From Phormidium ambiguum IAM M-71 (lineage in GTDB: Bacteria; Cyanobacteriota; Cyanobacteriia; Cyanobacteriales; Aerosakkonemataceae): 56,875 nt of DNA. This document shows, piece by piece, positions 27,301 through 34,598 of this stretch (position 1 is the stretch's first letter; each line of letters starts with the position of its first letter). A program made the translations under genes and the position numbers. The stretch covers positions 1 through 56,875 of the forward strand of contig NZ_MRCE01000044.1 of NCBI RefSeq assembly GCF_001904725.1, written 5' to 3'. The notes below the pieces were generated by a model that made no database searches, had not been told where the DNA came from, and worked only from the letters and a program-made list of their open reading frames with translations.

Positions 27301-29926
27301 TAAGAATTGGAAGTGCAGTATCTATCGCAGCTTGCATCTGATTTTGCGCTATGTAAAACTGAATTTGAGTCTCGTAAACAGGGACTTTCTCTAACAAAGT
27401 TTTTGCCCGTTCTAATACGACATCAGACAATTGCTTGGCCCGATCTAAGTTAATATTGAGATACTCCGCAGATGCCGTTTCTACAAATAAGTCTCGCGTC
27501 AATTCATACTTTCTTTCCCAGCTATCTGGGGGAAGTAATTGCAATCCCACATTTAAATACCTAGCAGCAGCATCATAAGCAGTAGCAGCTAAAGCTTTTC
27601 TTCCTGCCATCAAGTTTAATTTCGCCAGTTCTTCTTGCTCTGCTTCTTTGGTAATAAACTCTCTTCCTATGTTCAATTGATTAACAATATCAAATATGTT
27701 TTCTGCCAAAGCAAACTTAGCCGTTTTCTGTAACAGCAATCGACCGATTTTTAAATGAGTGACTTTTCTTTCCGATTCCGGTATCAGAGAATAAGCTGCT
27801 TGCTGTACTCGGTCATGTAAAAATTTATAGCTTACTCTTAAATCCTTATCTTGCAAATACCTTTGTTCTAATTCATCAACAAATAAGGGAATTTTGTAAT
27901 CTGATGAAAGAGGCAAAATCAACCCAGCTTGCAATGCTTCCCACAACTCATCAGCAGTAGTTAATAAAGATTGCTCATTCACCACTGCTAGATTATCTAA
28001 ATTAAACGTATTACCGATGCAAGCAGCTAACTTCAAAACCTCCTGCGTAGTCTCAGGTAATTTTTGAATATTTCTAGCTACCAATTCAACCACATTGTAA
28101 TCAGTAATACCGAGAGCTTGAATTTGCTCTAAATCCCACAACCAACGACCCTCGGTAAAATCAAACGTTAGCAACTTATCAGAGTACAAAGTAGACAGCA
28201 AAGTAGTCAAAAAGAAAGGATTTCCCTGAGTTTTGTTGAAAAGTAACTCAGCTAAAGGTCTTGTCCTTGCTAATTCGGTATTTTTCGCTTTCTTTAAATG
28301 TGAGGATGAGACTGTTTCAACTAAAGTATCATTCACTAAAGCCAAAATATTTTCCAAGCTCAAAGCTTCTAAAACAATATTATTAACAACTGCTCCAGTT
28401 TGTTGAATTTTTTCTATAGTTTGAATTGTGGCATGAGTTGGATTAACTTCATTGTCTCGATAAGCTCCGATCAGCAATAAAAACTGGCTTGCTGCATCAG
28501 TAATTATCAATTCAATTAACTTTAAAGAAGCCGAATCTGCCCATTGCAAGTCATCTAGAAATAGGACAAGCGGGTGTTCCTTTCGGGCAAATACACTTAT
28601 AAACTTTTGAAATACTCCAGTGAAACGATTTTGGGATTCTGTTGGCCCTAATTGTACTACTTCTGGTTGTTTGCCAATAATCCATTCTACTTCCGGAATT
28701 ACATCAATAATTACTTGTCCGTTTTGTCCTAATGCTTCTAATAATTTTAATTGCCAAACCGCTATCTTTTCTTGATTTTCTGTTAATAGCTGACGCATCA
28801 ATTCAGACAAAGCTTGAATCAAAGCAGAATAAGGTATATTCCGCTTAAATTGATCGAACTTACCCGATATAAAATAACCGCGTTGTCGTACAATGGGCTT
28901 ATGCACTTCGTTGACTACGGAAGTTTTGCCAATCCCGGAATAACCCGAAACTAGCATCATCTCAGTTGCACCAGCAGCAACGCGATTAAAAGTTTCTAAT
29001 AGTTCGGTAACTTCTTCTTCCCTGCCATATAGTTTTTGCGGAATCAAGAATTGGCCGGATTTATCCATCTCTCCGGGAACGAAGTTGAGAATTTCACCAC
29101 CCAAGACTAATTGATTAAAACAAGTTTCTATATCTGCTTTTAATCCCAAAGCGCTTTGATATCTATCCTCAGCATTTTTCGCCATTAACTTCATCACTAT
29201 CTCGGATATCGCTAGGGGAATCTCCGGGTTAACCTGATGAGGCGGTACAGGTGTTTTCGCTATGTGGCAGTGTACTAATTCCAGAGGGTCATTAGTTTTA
29301 AAAGGCAGTTCTCCCGTAAGTATTTCGTAAAAAGTAACGCCCAAGGAGTAGAAGTCAGTGCGATAATCAAGGGAGCGATTCATCCGCCCGGTTTGTTCCG
29401 GCGACATATAAATGAGCGTACCTTCTAGCAAGTCAGGATTGCTAATTGTAGGAGTTTCTCTGGATAAGCGAGATGCGATACTAAAGTCAATCAGTTTAAC
29501 GAGCCAGTTTTGAGGGGTTATCAGAATATTTTGGGGTTTAATATCTTTATGTATAATATGGTTTTGATGTAGTTCGTGGAGAGTTTCAGCTAACTGACGA
29601 GCAATCGATAAAAAAGCAAGTATAGATATTTTTTGGGTGCTAATTAATTTTTTGATGGAGCCTCCCTGAAAATCTTCTAATATCAGAGCTAAACCATTTT
29701 TATAATTTTCTAAACCAATTGCTTTGGGAATTCCTTGGATATTTAGTGAGAAAATAATTTTATATTCGTGCCGCAGTCGGGATATTTCTTCTAAGGTAGG
29801 GTACTCTGCTAGGAGAGTTTTGATGATTACTGATGTCTGTGAAGGTAGTTTAATGCCACGATATATAACTGTTTTAACCCCTTCATGAATAGCTTCGGTA
29901 AGTTGGTAACCTGGAAGTGTTAACAT
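24371..29926 (-). CDS. Giant Ser/Thr kinase-AAA-GAF-histidine kinase (HstK type)
   Basis: A 1851-aa dual kinase, the third paralogue in the window. It has a Ser/Thr kinase domain (about 5-270; IIHKDIKPQN, LIDFS), an AAA_16 NTPase with Walker A GYSGIGKT (about 325) and Walker B VLFLDDLQWAD, a long helical region, and GAF (about 1335-1500). A coiled coil (about 1505-1565) follows, then a HisKA domain with phospho-acceptor VASVAHEVNNPVSFINGN, and HATPase_c with N box NAIDAME, GPGM and GTGLGLSI. The architecture matches the cyanobacterial HstK family, which combines Ser/Thr and His kinase activity. No receiver domain or response regulator is adjacent. It is convergent with the P450 (45-bp gap). 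Confidence 0.93.
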   Translation of the reverse strand: MLTLPGYQLTEAIHEGVKTVIYRGIKLPSQTSVIIKTLLAEYPTLEEISRLRHEYKIIFSLNIQGIPKAIGLENYKNGLALILEDFQGGSIKKLISTQKISILAFLSIARQLAETLHELHQNHIIHKDIKPQNILITPQNWLVKLIDFSIASRLSRETPTISNPDLLEGTLIYMSPEQTGRMNRSLDYRTDFYSLGVTFYEILTGELPFKTNDPLELVHCHIAKTPVPPHQVNPEIPLAISEIVMKLMAKNAEDRYQSALGLKADIETCFNQLVLGGEILNFVPGEMDKSGQFLIPQKLYGREEEVTELLETFNRVAAGATEMMLVSGYSGIGKTSVVNEVHKPIVRQRGYFISGKFDQFKRNIPYSALIQALSELMRQLLTENQEKIAVWQLKLLEALGQNGQVIIDVIPEVEWIIGKQPEVVQLGPTESQNRFTGVFQKFISVFARKEHPLVLFLDDLQWADSASLKLIELIITDAASQFLLLIGAYRDNEVNPTHATIQTIEKIQQTGAVVNNIVLEALSLENILALVNDTLVETVSSSHLKKAKNTELARTRPLAELLFNKTQGNPFFLTTLLSTLYSDKLLTFDFTEGRWLWDLEQIQALGITDYNVVELVARNIQKLPETTQEVLKLAACIGNTFNLDNLAVVNEQSLLTTADELWEALQAGLILPLSSDYKIPLFVDELEQRYLQDKDLRVSYKFLHDRVQQAAYSLIPESERKVTHLKIGRLLLQKTAKFALAENIFDIVNQLNIGREFITKEAEQEELAKLNLMAGRKALAATAYDAAARYLNVGLQLLPPDSWERKYELTRDLFVETASAEYLNINLDRAKQLSDVVLERAKTLLEKVPVYETQIQFYIAQNQMQAAIDTALPILKMLGVSLPKNPSKLNILVGLIQTKIIFARKLIEELADLREMTDPYKLASMRILITVTPATFIAKPDLLPLVIFTLIKLSVNYGNSHLAAYAYGYYAFMLCGGLGDIDSGYRFGKLSLQVLSKFYAREIQPKVELLFNTGLKAWKEPFKETIKPLFEGIQTALEVGDLESACHNAMNYCSHLLIRGETLELVEQEQRKYTDVMLKLKQDFQLINTQIWFQFVLNLAGKSPDKYCLVGESFNERETLPLLIKNNNGISTFNVYFLKAWMLFLFKDYARSIEYARLAEKYLDKVSGMSAVTNHKLYYSLALLAHYSYVSKTDRKQYLFQVKLNQKALKKWAFHAPSNCQNKYELVEAEKSRILGQDVLAMKYYDRAIQGAKQQGFIQEEALANELASEFYFSRNREKVAQTYLTEAYYSYIRWGAKAKVQDLEQRYPGFFLKILKREDAGFNVTRTTTSTTGGSSSALDLVTVTKASQAISSEIVLDKLLSKLMQITIENVGASKGYLLLSKSGKLVLVAEGAVEKSKVRVLPSVPVESRPDLPLSIINYVERSQQTVVLNNATVEGLFTNDPYILKAQPKSIFCWPLTHKGKFTGILYLENNLSVGAFTPARLSVLKLLAAQAAISLENATLYEELQTYSQQLEAKNQELDNKNEALQKSEVQLKEKNEALEKYLHKLQQTQAQLVQTEKISSLGQLVASVAHEVNNPVSFINGNLHHASEYVQDLLNLLNLYQHHFPSPPAEIQAEIETMELEYIREDLPKMLSSMQVGTDKIREIMQSLRNFSRVDDGSARSVNIHDGLESTLMILQHRLKAKGELKAIRVVKEYGNLPKVECYNGQLNQVFMNILANAIDAMEKERVSNEKEIRIRTELENRPLIINEEESNYSSIPNYQFVIIRIKDNGPGMTEKVRTKLFNPFFTTKPICKGTGLGLSISYQIVVEKHGGKIECISAPGEGTEFVIMIPLRRETTKLLMQVNS

Positions 29927-30070
29927 GGCGGTAATTATCGTATTATTACTGAGATCGAAAAGTGAGATTTTAACAGTATTCTCTCGATCGGCTTCTTTAG
30001 TTTTACCGATCGGAGCAGTTGAAGAATTAGCTTATTTCAGATTAACCTTCTTTTTCCTGACCGCCAAGGA

Positions 30071-30832
30071 TTAGTTGGCTTTATATGTTATATACTTTTG
30101 CCCGATCGAGGTATGATTGTATCTTTTGGCTACTGCGTGCCAAATATGCAGTGGAACCCTTAAAAAGAAAGCGCGAGTCTCAGTTTTTGGTGGATGTTCG
30201 TATTTGATGGTTTTTCTTTCTCGATCTAGGGGGTTGAGTAGCAACGGATACTGTTGGCGAACTTCACAATCCACCTCTTTTGGTGAGAAAACAGGCGAAT
30301 GAAACAGTCGATTCAGGGTCCGAATCGCCGCCTCTACATGAGTTGAATCGGTTCGTTGTTTGCCCCTCTCCTTTAACCACCCTCTGTCTCTAAATTGCTC
30401 CAAGAGTAAGTCTAAAAGCTTTTGTTGTGCCTCACCTCTAATCAGTCGGTTTCTAAATTCACACAGAACAGTGAAATTAAAGCCAGAATCTGTCAACTCT
30501 AACGATAAAGCATATTTCCAGTCAATGCGACTGCGAACTGCTTCTGCCGCTTGTCGGTCTGATAATCCTTCAATAAATTGCATCACACAAATTAATGCCA
30601 ATCGCCAAGGGCAGACAGCAGGTTGACCGTCTGTAGGAAACAAAGCGGCAAAGTCCCAATCACTGTAGAGTGTCCCAATTTCATCCCGCATCGTTAGATA
30701 TAAGTTGCCGTTAGGAAAAGCAGCTTGAGCAACTTGACTGGTTATTAGGGGAACTGGGGGGATGCCGTGCGGGTGTAGAGACATAGCTGCTTTCCTTTCT
30801 CCTTTCATAGCGGCGATAGCTCTTCTGAGCAT
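30071..30832 (-). pseudogene. IS1182-family transposase, truncated
   Basis: The N-terminal roughly 175 residues match IS1182 transposases: MSLHPHGIPPVP, DFAALFPTDGQPAVCPWRLALI, GLSDRQAAEAVRSRIDWKYAL and RQRTDSTHVEAAIRTLNR. The likely true start is ATG 30784. After IRTLNR the sequence switches to unrelated residues encoded partly by a 59-bp segment that recurs inverted at 31331-31389. The remaining roughly 250 residues with the downstream catalytic sites are missing. The element is therefore a remnant created by a rearrangement. It lies at the boundary between the chromosome-like signalling region and the plasmid-like region. Confidence 0.8.
30247..30305. repeat. 59-bp inverted repeat, left copy
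   Basis: Exact 59-bp match, in inverted orientation, to 31331-31389. The pair encloses the IS1182 remnant's 5' part and the small gene at 30904. Recombination between the copies would invert a roughly 1.1-kb segment. It lies inside the 3' part of the transposase remnant. Confidence 0.9.
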
Positions 30833-30903
30833 ACCTCTCTCGTTGTATTACGTGGTCAAACCAGTTAAACTAAATCCATGTATCACATGGTTGGGGGAGA
30901 GTC

Positions 30904-31260
30904 GTGAAGCGAGACATTCAGGGCAAGTTTATCCTCAAAAATGATGACTATCGGCAAGTGAGGACGCTGAGACTCACAGATGCGACCTGGAAGGCATTAG
31001 GTATTGCCGCAGAATGCCTTGGCATGACCAGGGCTGATTTACTTGAACAGGTAGTTAGGGAAAATAATCTGACCTTTCCCGTTACTCCCGTTTTCAACCC
31101 GCCTCTTTCTCCCCATCAAAATGTTGAACAATTGACTGTTTTAGCCGAACAAGTTTTAGACGAACTCAGGCTAGGCAAACAAGCTTCCGGTTACAAGTCG
31201 GCTCAAAAAGCCCTCAGACGATTAATCGAATTAACTACTACATCAACTACCACTTCCTAG
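30904..31260 (+). CDS. Small ribbon-helix-helix-like DNA-binding protein
   Basis: A 118-aa protein starting with GTG. Residues about 18-55 (YRQVRTLRLTDATWKALG, then IAAECLGMTRADLLEQVV) look like a ribbon-helix-helix/CopG-type unit. A beta strand with alternating side chains precedes two helices, and the ML-TRADLLE pattern is common in plasmid RHH proteins. The C-terminal half is low-complexity (Leu/Lys, then Thr/Ser-rich). It sits between two 59-bp inverted repeats and near a transposase remnant, 0.9 kb upstream of parA. A regulatory role in plasmid copy number or partition is possible but unproven. Confidence 0.6.
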   Translation: MKRDIQGKFILKNDDYRQVRTLRLTDATWKALGIAAECLGMTRADLLEQVVRENNLTFPVTPVFNPPLSPHQNVEQLTVLAEQVLDELRLGKQASGYKSAQKALRRLIELTTTSTTTS

Positions 31261-31330
31261 TAATACTGGGAAAATCCCCTTATCCGTGTATTACTTGGAA
31301 AAAGATTTTTTCTTATTCCACTGTTGGCTA

Positions 31331-31389
31331 GTTTCATTCGCCTGTTTTCTCACCAAAAGAGGTGGATTGTGAAGTTCGCCAACAGTATC
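31331..31389. repeat. 59-bp inverted repeat, right copy
   Basis: Reverse complement of 30247-30305 over 59 bp. It keeps the same partial coding sequence (HSPVFSPKEVDCEVRQQY) but on the plus strand, and the sequences diverge immediately outside on both sides. Confidence 0.9.
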
Positions 31390-32054
31390 AGCAACGGAAC
31401 AGGAAGTTACGCTAAGGCTGAAACCGATGCTCAGCAAGGGTTTCAAAAAGCAGTTTTCAATCTCAATGAGATGTACCAGTTAGCCTAAAGTTTAACTGGT
31501 ACAAAAAATTAGGACGAGATATCAGGGTTTCAGGCTTCTAGTTTTCAGCAGGTTCAATTGGTACACCGTTTAGCGTAAGTTTCTGTTCGGATGATACTCA
31601 AACCCCAACAATGGTAACTTCTCCACTTCTTTCTAAAAACTCTAGCCATTCATATAAAGTTTTATGCGAAGCTTCGCTCGTCGCCAGCATTGCCTCTCCC
31701 CGAAAAACTAGTTATTTTGTACTATATTTTGATTTTCAAAATGGGGGTTAATACTCTATTTATTTCAAAATGAGAATTGCTGCATGATCACTTGGGTAAA
31801 GACTTGCTTGATGATATCAATCCTTTTGGAGTCACTGAGTTTAACATCCTCAAAACTCCAACTGGCGACTAGCATCTCCAACCCAAGGTTGTAGACAAAT
31901 CTCCGAAAGCCAGCAATGCCAAGCATTAAAGAGGTTTCTTTGTTATTTAGTTTTAACTCTCTTCCCTGAGCAATTGCTCAGTTCTTGAAAATTGCCAGAG
32001 GAACGGGAGAACCCTACTTGCATAAATAGTCCAAGCTAATTGATACTAACTGAT

Positions 32055-32086
32055 AACTAAAATTTTGCTTGTAGCCAATTTTAGTT
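32055..32086. promoter_or_regulatory. Inverted repeat upstream of parA, candidate operator or parS
   Basis: Arms AACTAAAATT (32055-32064) and AATTTTAGTT (32077-32086) are perfect inverted repeats with a 12-bp spacer, ending 59 bp before the parA start. A separate palindrome TGAGCAATTGCTCA lies at 31967-31980. Such sites before par operons often bind ParA/ParB or a repressor. The role is inferred only from position. Confidence 0.35.
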
Positions 32087-32145
32087 GTTAACCAGAAAAT
32101 TCGCTTCACTCGAATTGTTCTGAAGATACCTGCAACCTTACGAAT

Positions 32146-32760
32146 ATGATTATTACAACCGCATCATTCAAAGGTGGAGTGGCGAAAACTACTACTGCGA
32201 TTCATTTAGCGGCTTACCTTCAAACCAAAGGACAAACCTTACTCATCGACGGCGACCCGAACCGTTCTGCTACTCGTTGGGCAGAGCGTGGCATTGCTAA
32301 CGCAAAACCATTACCTTTCAAAGTAGCTGGTGTCAACCAATCTGCTCGTTATAGCAAAGGATGCGAGCATTTCATCATCGACACGGAAGCAAGGGCAGAA
32401 GAAGACGACTTGAAGGAAATTATTGATGGCTGTGACCTACTGGTACTACCAACAACTGCCGATACCTTATCCCTCGATGCTTTAATTCAAACTGTAGAAT
32501 TGCTCAAATCTATGGGTACCAATAATTACAAAATTCTCTTGACCCGGATTTCTCCGCCTCCCAGACGAGAGGGTGAGGAAGCGAGGCAATTTATTAGCGA
32601 AGCTGGCTTTCCCTTATTCAAAAGCCAAATCAGAGAAGCAGTAGCATTTCAAAAAGCAGCAAATGATGGGATTTTGGTGCATCAAGTAAGCGATCGGCGT
32701 GCCAAAATAGCATGGAGTGATTATCAAGCAATTGGTAAGGAAATCTTCAGTGGCAAATAA
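32146..32760 (+). CDS. parA: ParA-type partition ATPase
   Basis: A 204-aa Walker-type ATPase for plasmid segregation. The deviant Walker A KGGVAKTT sits at residues 9-16, followed by LLIDGDPNRSATRWAERG (Walker A'-like) and IIDTEARAEEDDLKEII, with DLLVLPTTADTLSLDAL later. It is short, like the small ParA (type Ib-like) proteins, with no N-terminal DNA-binding extension. The end overlaps the parB GTG start by 11 bp, a typical par operon arrangement. It would act on the nucleoid with ParB bound at a centromere. Its presence suggests that this DNA is, or was, part of a plasmid or an integrated conjugative element. Confidence 0.92.
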   Translation: MIITTASFKGGVAKTTTAIHLAAYLQTKGQTLLIDGDPNRSATRWAERGIANAKPLPFKVAGVNQSARYSKGCEHFIIDTEARAEEDDLKEIIDGCDLLVLPTTADTLSLDALIQTVELLKSMGTNNYKILLTRISPPPRREGEEARQFISEAGFPLFKSQIREAVAFQKAANDGILVHQVSDRRAKIAWSDYQAIGKEIFSGK

Positions 32761-33712
32761 ACCAAATCGCTTTCACGGACTAATGCAAACCATACGGCAG
32801 GAGAGTTCCGCTCCACCTGATGAAACAGTGGAACAACTGCCAACAGCTAGCCATACTCCAACGGGCGTGGTATTAGTTCCCCTGGACAAAATTCACCCCG
32901 ACCCCGACCAGCCTCGCCGCTATTTTGATGAAGGAGAACTCAACAAAATGGCTGTATCAATGCGGGAAATTGGCGTAATTGACCCGCTCACCGTCCGCCC
33001 CAAACCAAATAGCAACGATTTGGAGTACGATTTGCTGGCAGGAGAGAAGCGTTGGCGGAGTGCGATGATGGCCGGATTGCAAGTGGTGCCAGTCCGCATT
33101 TTTGATGTGGACGATCGCACTGCTCTTGATATCAAGGCGATTAGTAACCTCCAGCGTTCTGACTTAAATGCTTGGGAGGAAACTCAAGCCATCATGGGAA
33201 TGCTGATGCGGAACTTGGAAAAGTCACAAGAGGAAGTCGTTAGCCTACTCAACCAAGCTGCCAATCAGAAACGTGGACTTACGGATAACGTTGTCCGTAA
33301 GTCGGATTGGGAGATAGTCGAGGATGTTTTCAACTTAGTGGGAAGGCTAACGCCAGAGAGTTTTCGCAAGCATCGAGTGCCATTACTGAAACTCCCCCAA
33401 TCGATCGAGTCAGTATTGCGTCAGGGAAAATTGCAATACACCAAGGTAAATGAAATTCTCAAACTTAAGTCAGTCGAGCAGCAGGAAGCACTTTTAGATG
33501 AAGTAATGGCAGCTAACTTATCGGTAGAAGAAATTCGTCAGCGAGTCAGAGAACTACGCCCTAGCAAGACAGCAAAGGAGCAGTCGCCCAATTTATCGGG
33601 GCGATTGACAAGTGTTACTCGTGCTATCAAACAAGCTAAGATTTGGCACGATCCGAAGAAGCAAAAAAGGCTAGAGAAATTGCTTGGTGAATTGGAAAAT
33701 TTGCTGCAATAA
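32750..33712 (+). CDS. parB: ParB-type partition protein
   Basis: A 320-aa centromere-binding protein. The ParB/Srx N-terminal domain contains IHPDPDQPRRYFDEGELNKMA, LLAGEKRWRSAMMAGL (the CTP-binding GERRxRA-type patch) and ISNLQRSDLNAWEETQAI. An HTH-like middle and a C-terminal coiled region with Arg/Lys follow. The frame is open from 32717, but GTG 32750 has AAGGAAA 6-7 nt upstream and is the likely start, overlapping parA's stop. A tandem parAB pair with an inverted repeat upstream implies self-contained partition. The parS site itself is not identified. Confidence 0.9.
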   Translation: MANKPNRFHGLMQTIRQESSAPPDETVEQLPTASHTPTGVVLVPLDKIHPDPDQPRRYFDEGELNKMAVSMREIGVIDPLTVRPKPNSNDLEYDLLAGEKRWRSAMMAGLQVVPVRIFDVDDRTALDIKAISNLQRSDLNAWEETQAIMGMLMRNLEKSQEEVVSLLNQAANQKRGLTDNVVRKSDWEIVEDVFNLVGRLTPESFRKHRVPLLKLPQSIESVLRQGKLQYTKVNEILKLKSVEQQEALLDEVMAANLSVEEIRQRVRELRPSKTAKEQSPNLSGRLTSVTRAIKQAKIWHDPKKQKRLEKLLGELENLLQ

Positions 33713-33788
33713 TGCCAATTAATTACAGATAGCTGGACTACTGCAACGGATAGTCTTAATCTGGTGAAAAGTTCTTGAATGATGTTCC

Positions 33789-34580
33789 ATGCCTTCTCCC
33801 GAACAGGTGGCAACAGCCATCCAAACCATCGACCAATTATCAACTTGGCTCTTAAGTGCCGGACTGAGTAATGCCGCAATTGCTCAATTCAAATTCAATG
33901 CTTTAGCCACCATGTATCCAGAACTCAAAGAAATAGCAGAATTAGCTAAATCTTTGATTGGTGCAACTCACTCGCTACCAGAAGAAGGAATGAGTGCCAC
34001 AGAAGTAGCGGCGCTATTAACAGAAAACTTAACCGTTAAAATTAAGCCAGAGCAAGTAAATACAGCATTAGTCAAGCTGGGATACCAAGAAAAAAATGAC
34101 GAAAAACGAATTTGGATACTCACGGAAGCTGGTTCTGAACACGGTGTCAGTTTGCTTGCTACTTCTAAAACTAACAAATGGCAGGGGTCACAGTTAAAGT
34201 GGTATCGTTCGGTTATTCCAATTTTAGAAGATTACTTTAGACAACCAGATAATTTAGCCGATGTTGCCCAAGGGAGAAATGGTTCGTCACCAGAAACTGA
34301 AGCTAATAATCAAACTAACAATAAAGCTAATACTAAAACAAAGAAAGCTTGGACAGTAGCAGAAAGGTTAAAAGAAAAGGGCATTAAAAGTAACCCAGAC
34401 CAAATCCAGCTAATCCAAAGTTTCGCTGATGGCTACTATACAGAGAAACATGGCACTAAACCACCAAAATTAACCAACAGAAAAATCCCCGTATCGAGTT
34501 ATCCAGGTGAGGAATCGATTGATTTAATTGATAAAGCGATCGATACTGTTCTCAATTCCAGAAAAAAAACAGAATCTTAA
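33789..34580 (+). CDS. Plasmid-type DNA-binding protein, KilAC/antirepressor-like middle domain
   Basis: A 263-aa protein encoded 77 bp after parB in the same direction. Residues about 60-150 (MSATEVAALLTENLTVKIK, VNTALVKLGYQEKND, WILTEAGSEHGVSLLAT, LKWYRSVIPILEDYF) resemble the winged-helix C-terminal domain of phage antirepressors (KilAC type), with the typical LGYQ...W.LT.AG..HG pattern. The N-terminal 55 residues are helical and the C-terminal part is basic and Lys-rich. No catalytic motif is visible. It may regulate replication or partition. I recognise the domain only by pattern, so the assignment is tentative. It is convergent with the hybrid kinase. Confidence 0.5.
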   Translation: MPSPEQVATAIQTIDQLSTWLLSAGLSNAAIAQFKFNALATMYPELKEIAELAKSLIGATHSLPEEGMSATEVAALLTENLTVKIKPEQVNTALVKLGYQEKNDEKRIWILTEAGSEHGVSLLATSKTNKWQGSQLKWYRSVIPILEDYFRQPDNLADVAQGRNGSSPETEANNQTNNKANTKTKKAWTVAERLKEKGIKSNPDQIQLIQSFADGYYTEKHGTKPPKLTNRKIPVSSYPGEESIDLIDKAIDTVLNSRKKTES

Positions 34581-34598
34581 ATGTGAGTAACTTTGTTT

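Larger units (their letters stand above)
31261..32145. other. 885-bp region without intact genes; repeats and hairpins upstream of parA
   Basis: Contents seen: the right copy of the 59-bp repeat (31331-31389); a perfect 10-bp-arm hairpin GTACCAGTTA...TAACTGGTAC at 31473-31502; a 30-codon frame on the minus strand (31598-31690) that looks like a fragment of a small protein (KTLYEWLEFLERSG); a perfect 14-bp palindrome TGAGCAATTGCTCA at 31967-31980; and a 10-bp-arm inverted repeat at 32055-32086. The last two lie just before parA. The rest seems to be decayed mobile DNA. Confidence 0.6.

Noticed and set aside
30071-30832. Intact, active insertion sequence
   Set aside because: Only the N-terminal part of the IS1182 transposase is present, followed by foreign residues; no terminal inverted repeats enclosing a full element were found.
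31598-31690. 30-codon minus-strand frame (KTLYEWLEFLERSG)
   Set aside because: It reads like a genuine protein fragment but is too short and isolated; treated as a probable gene remnant in the 31.3-32.1 kb gap rather than a gene.
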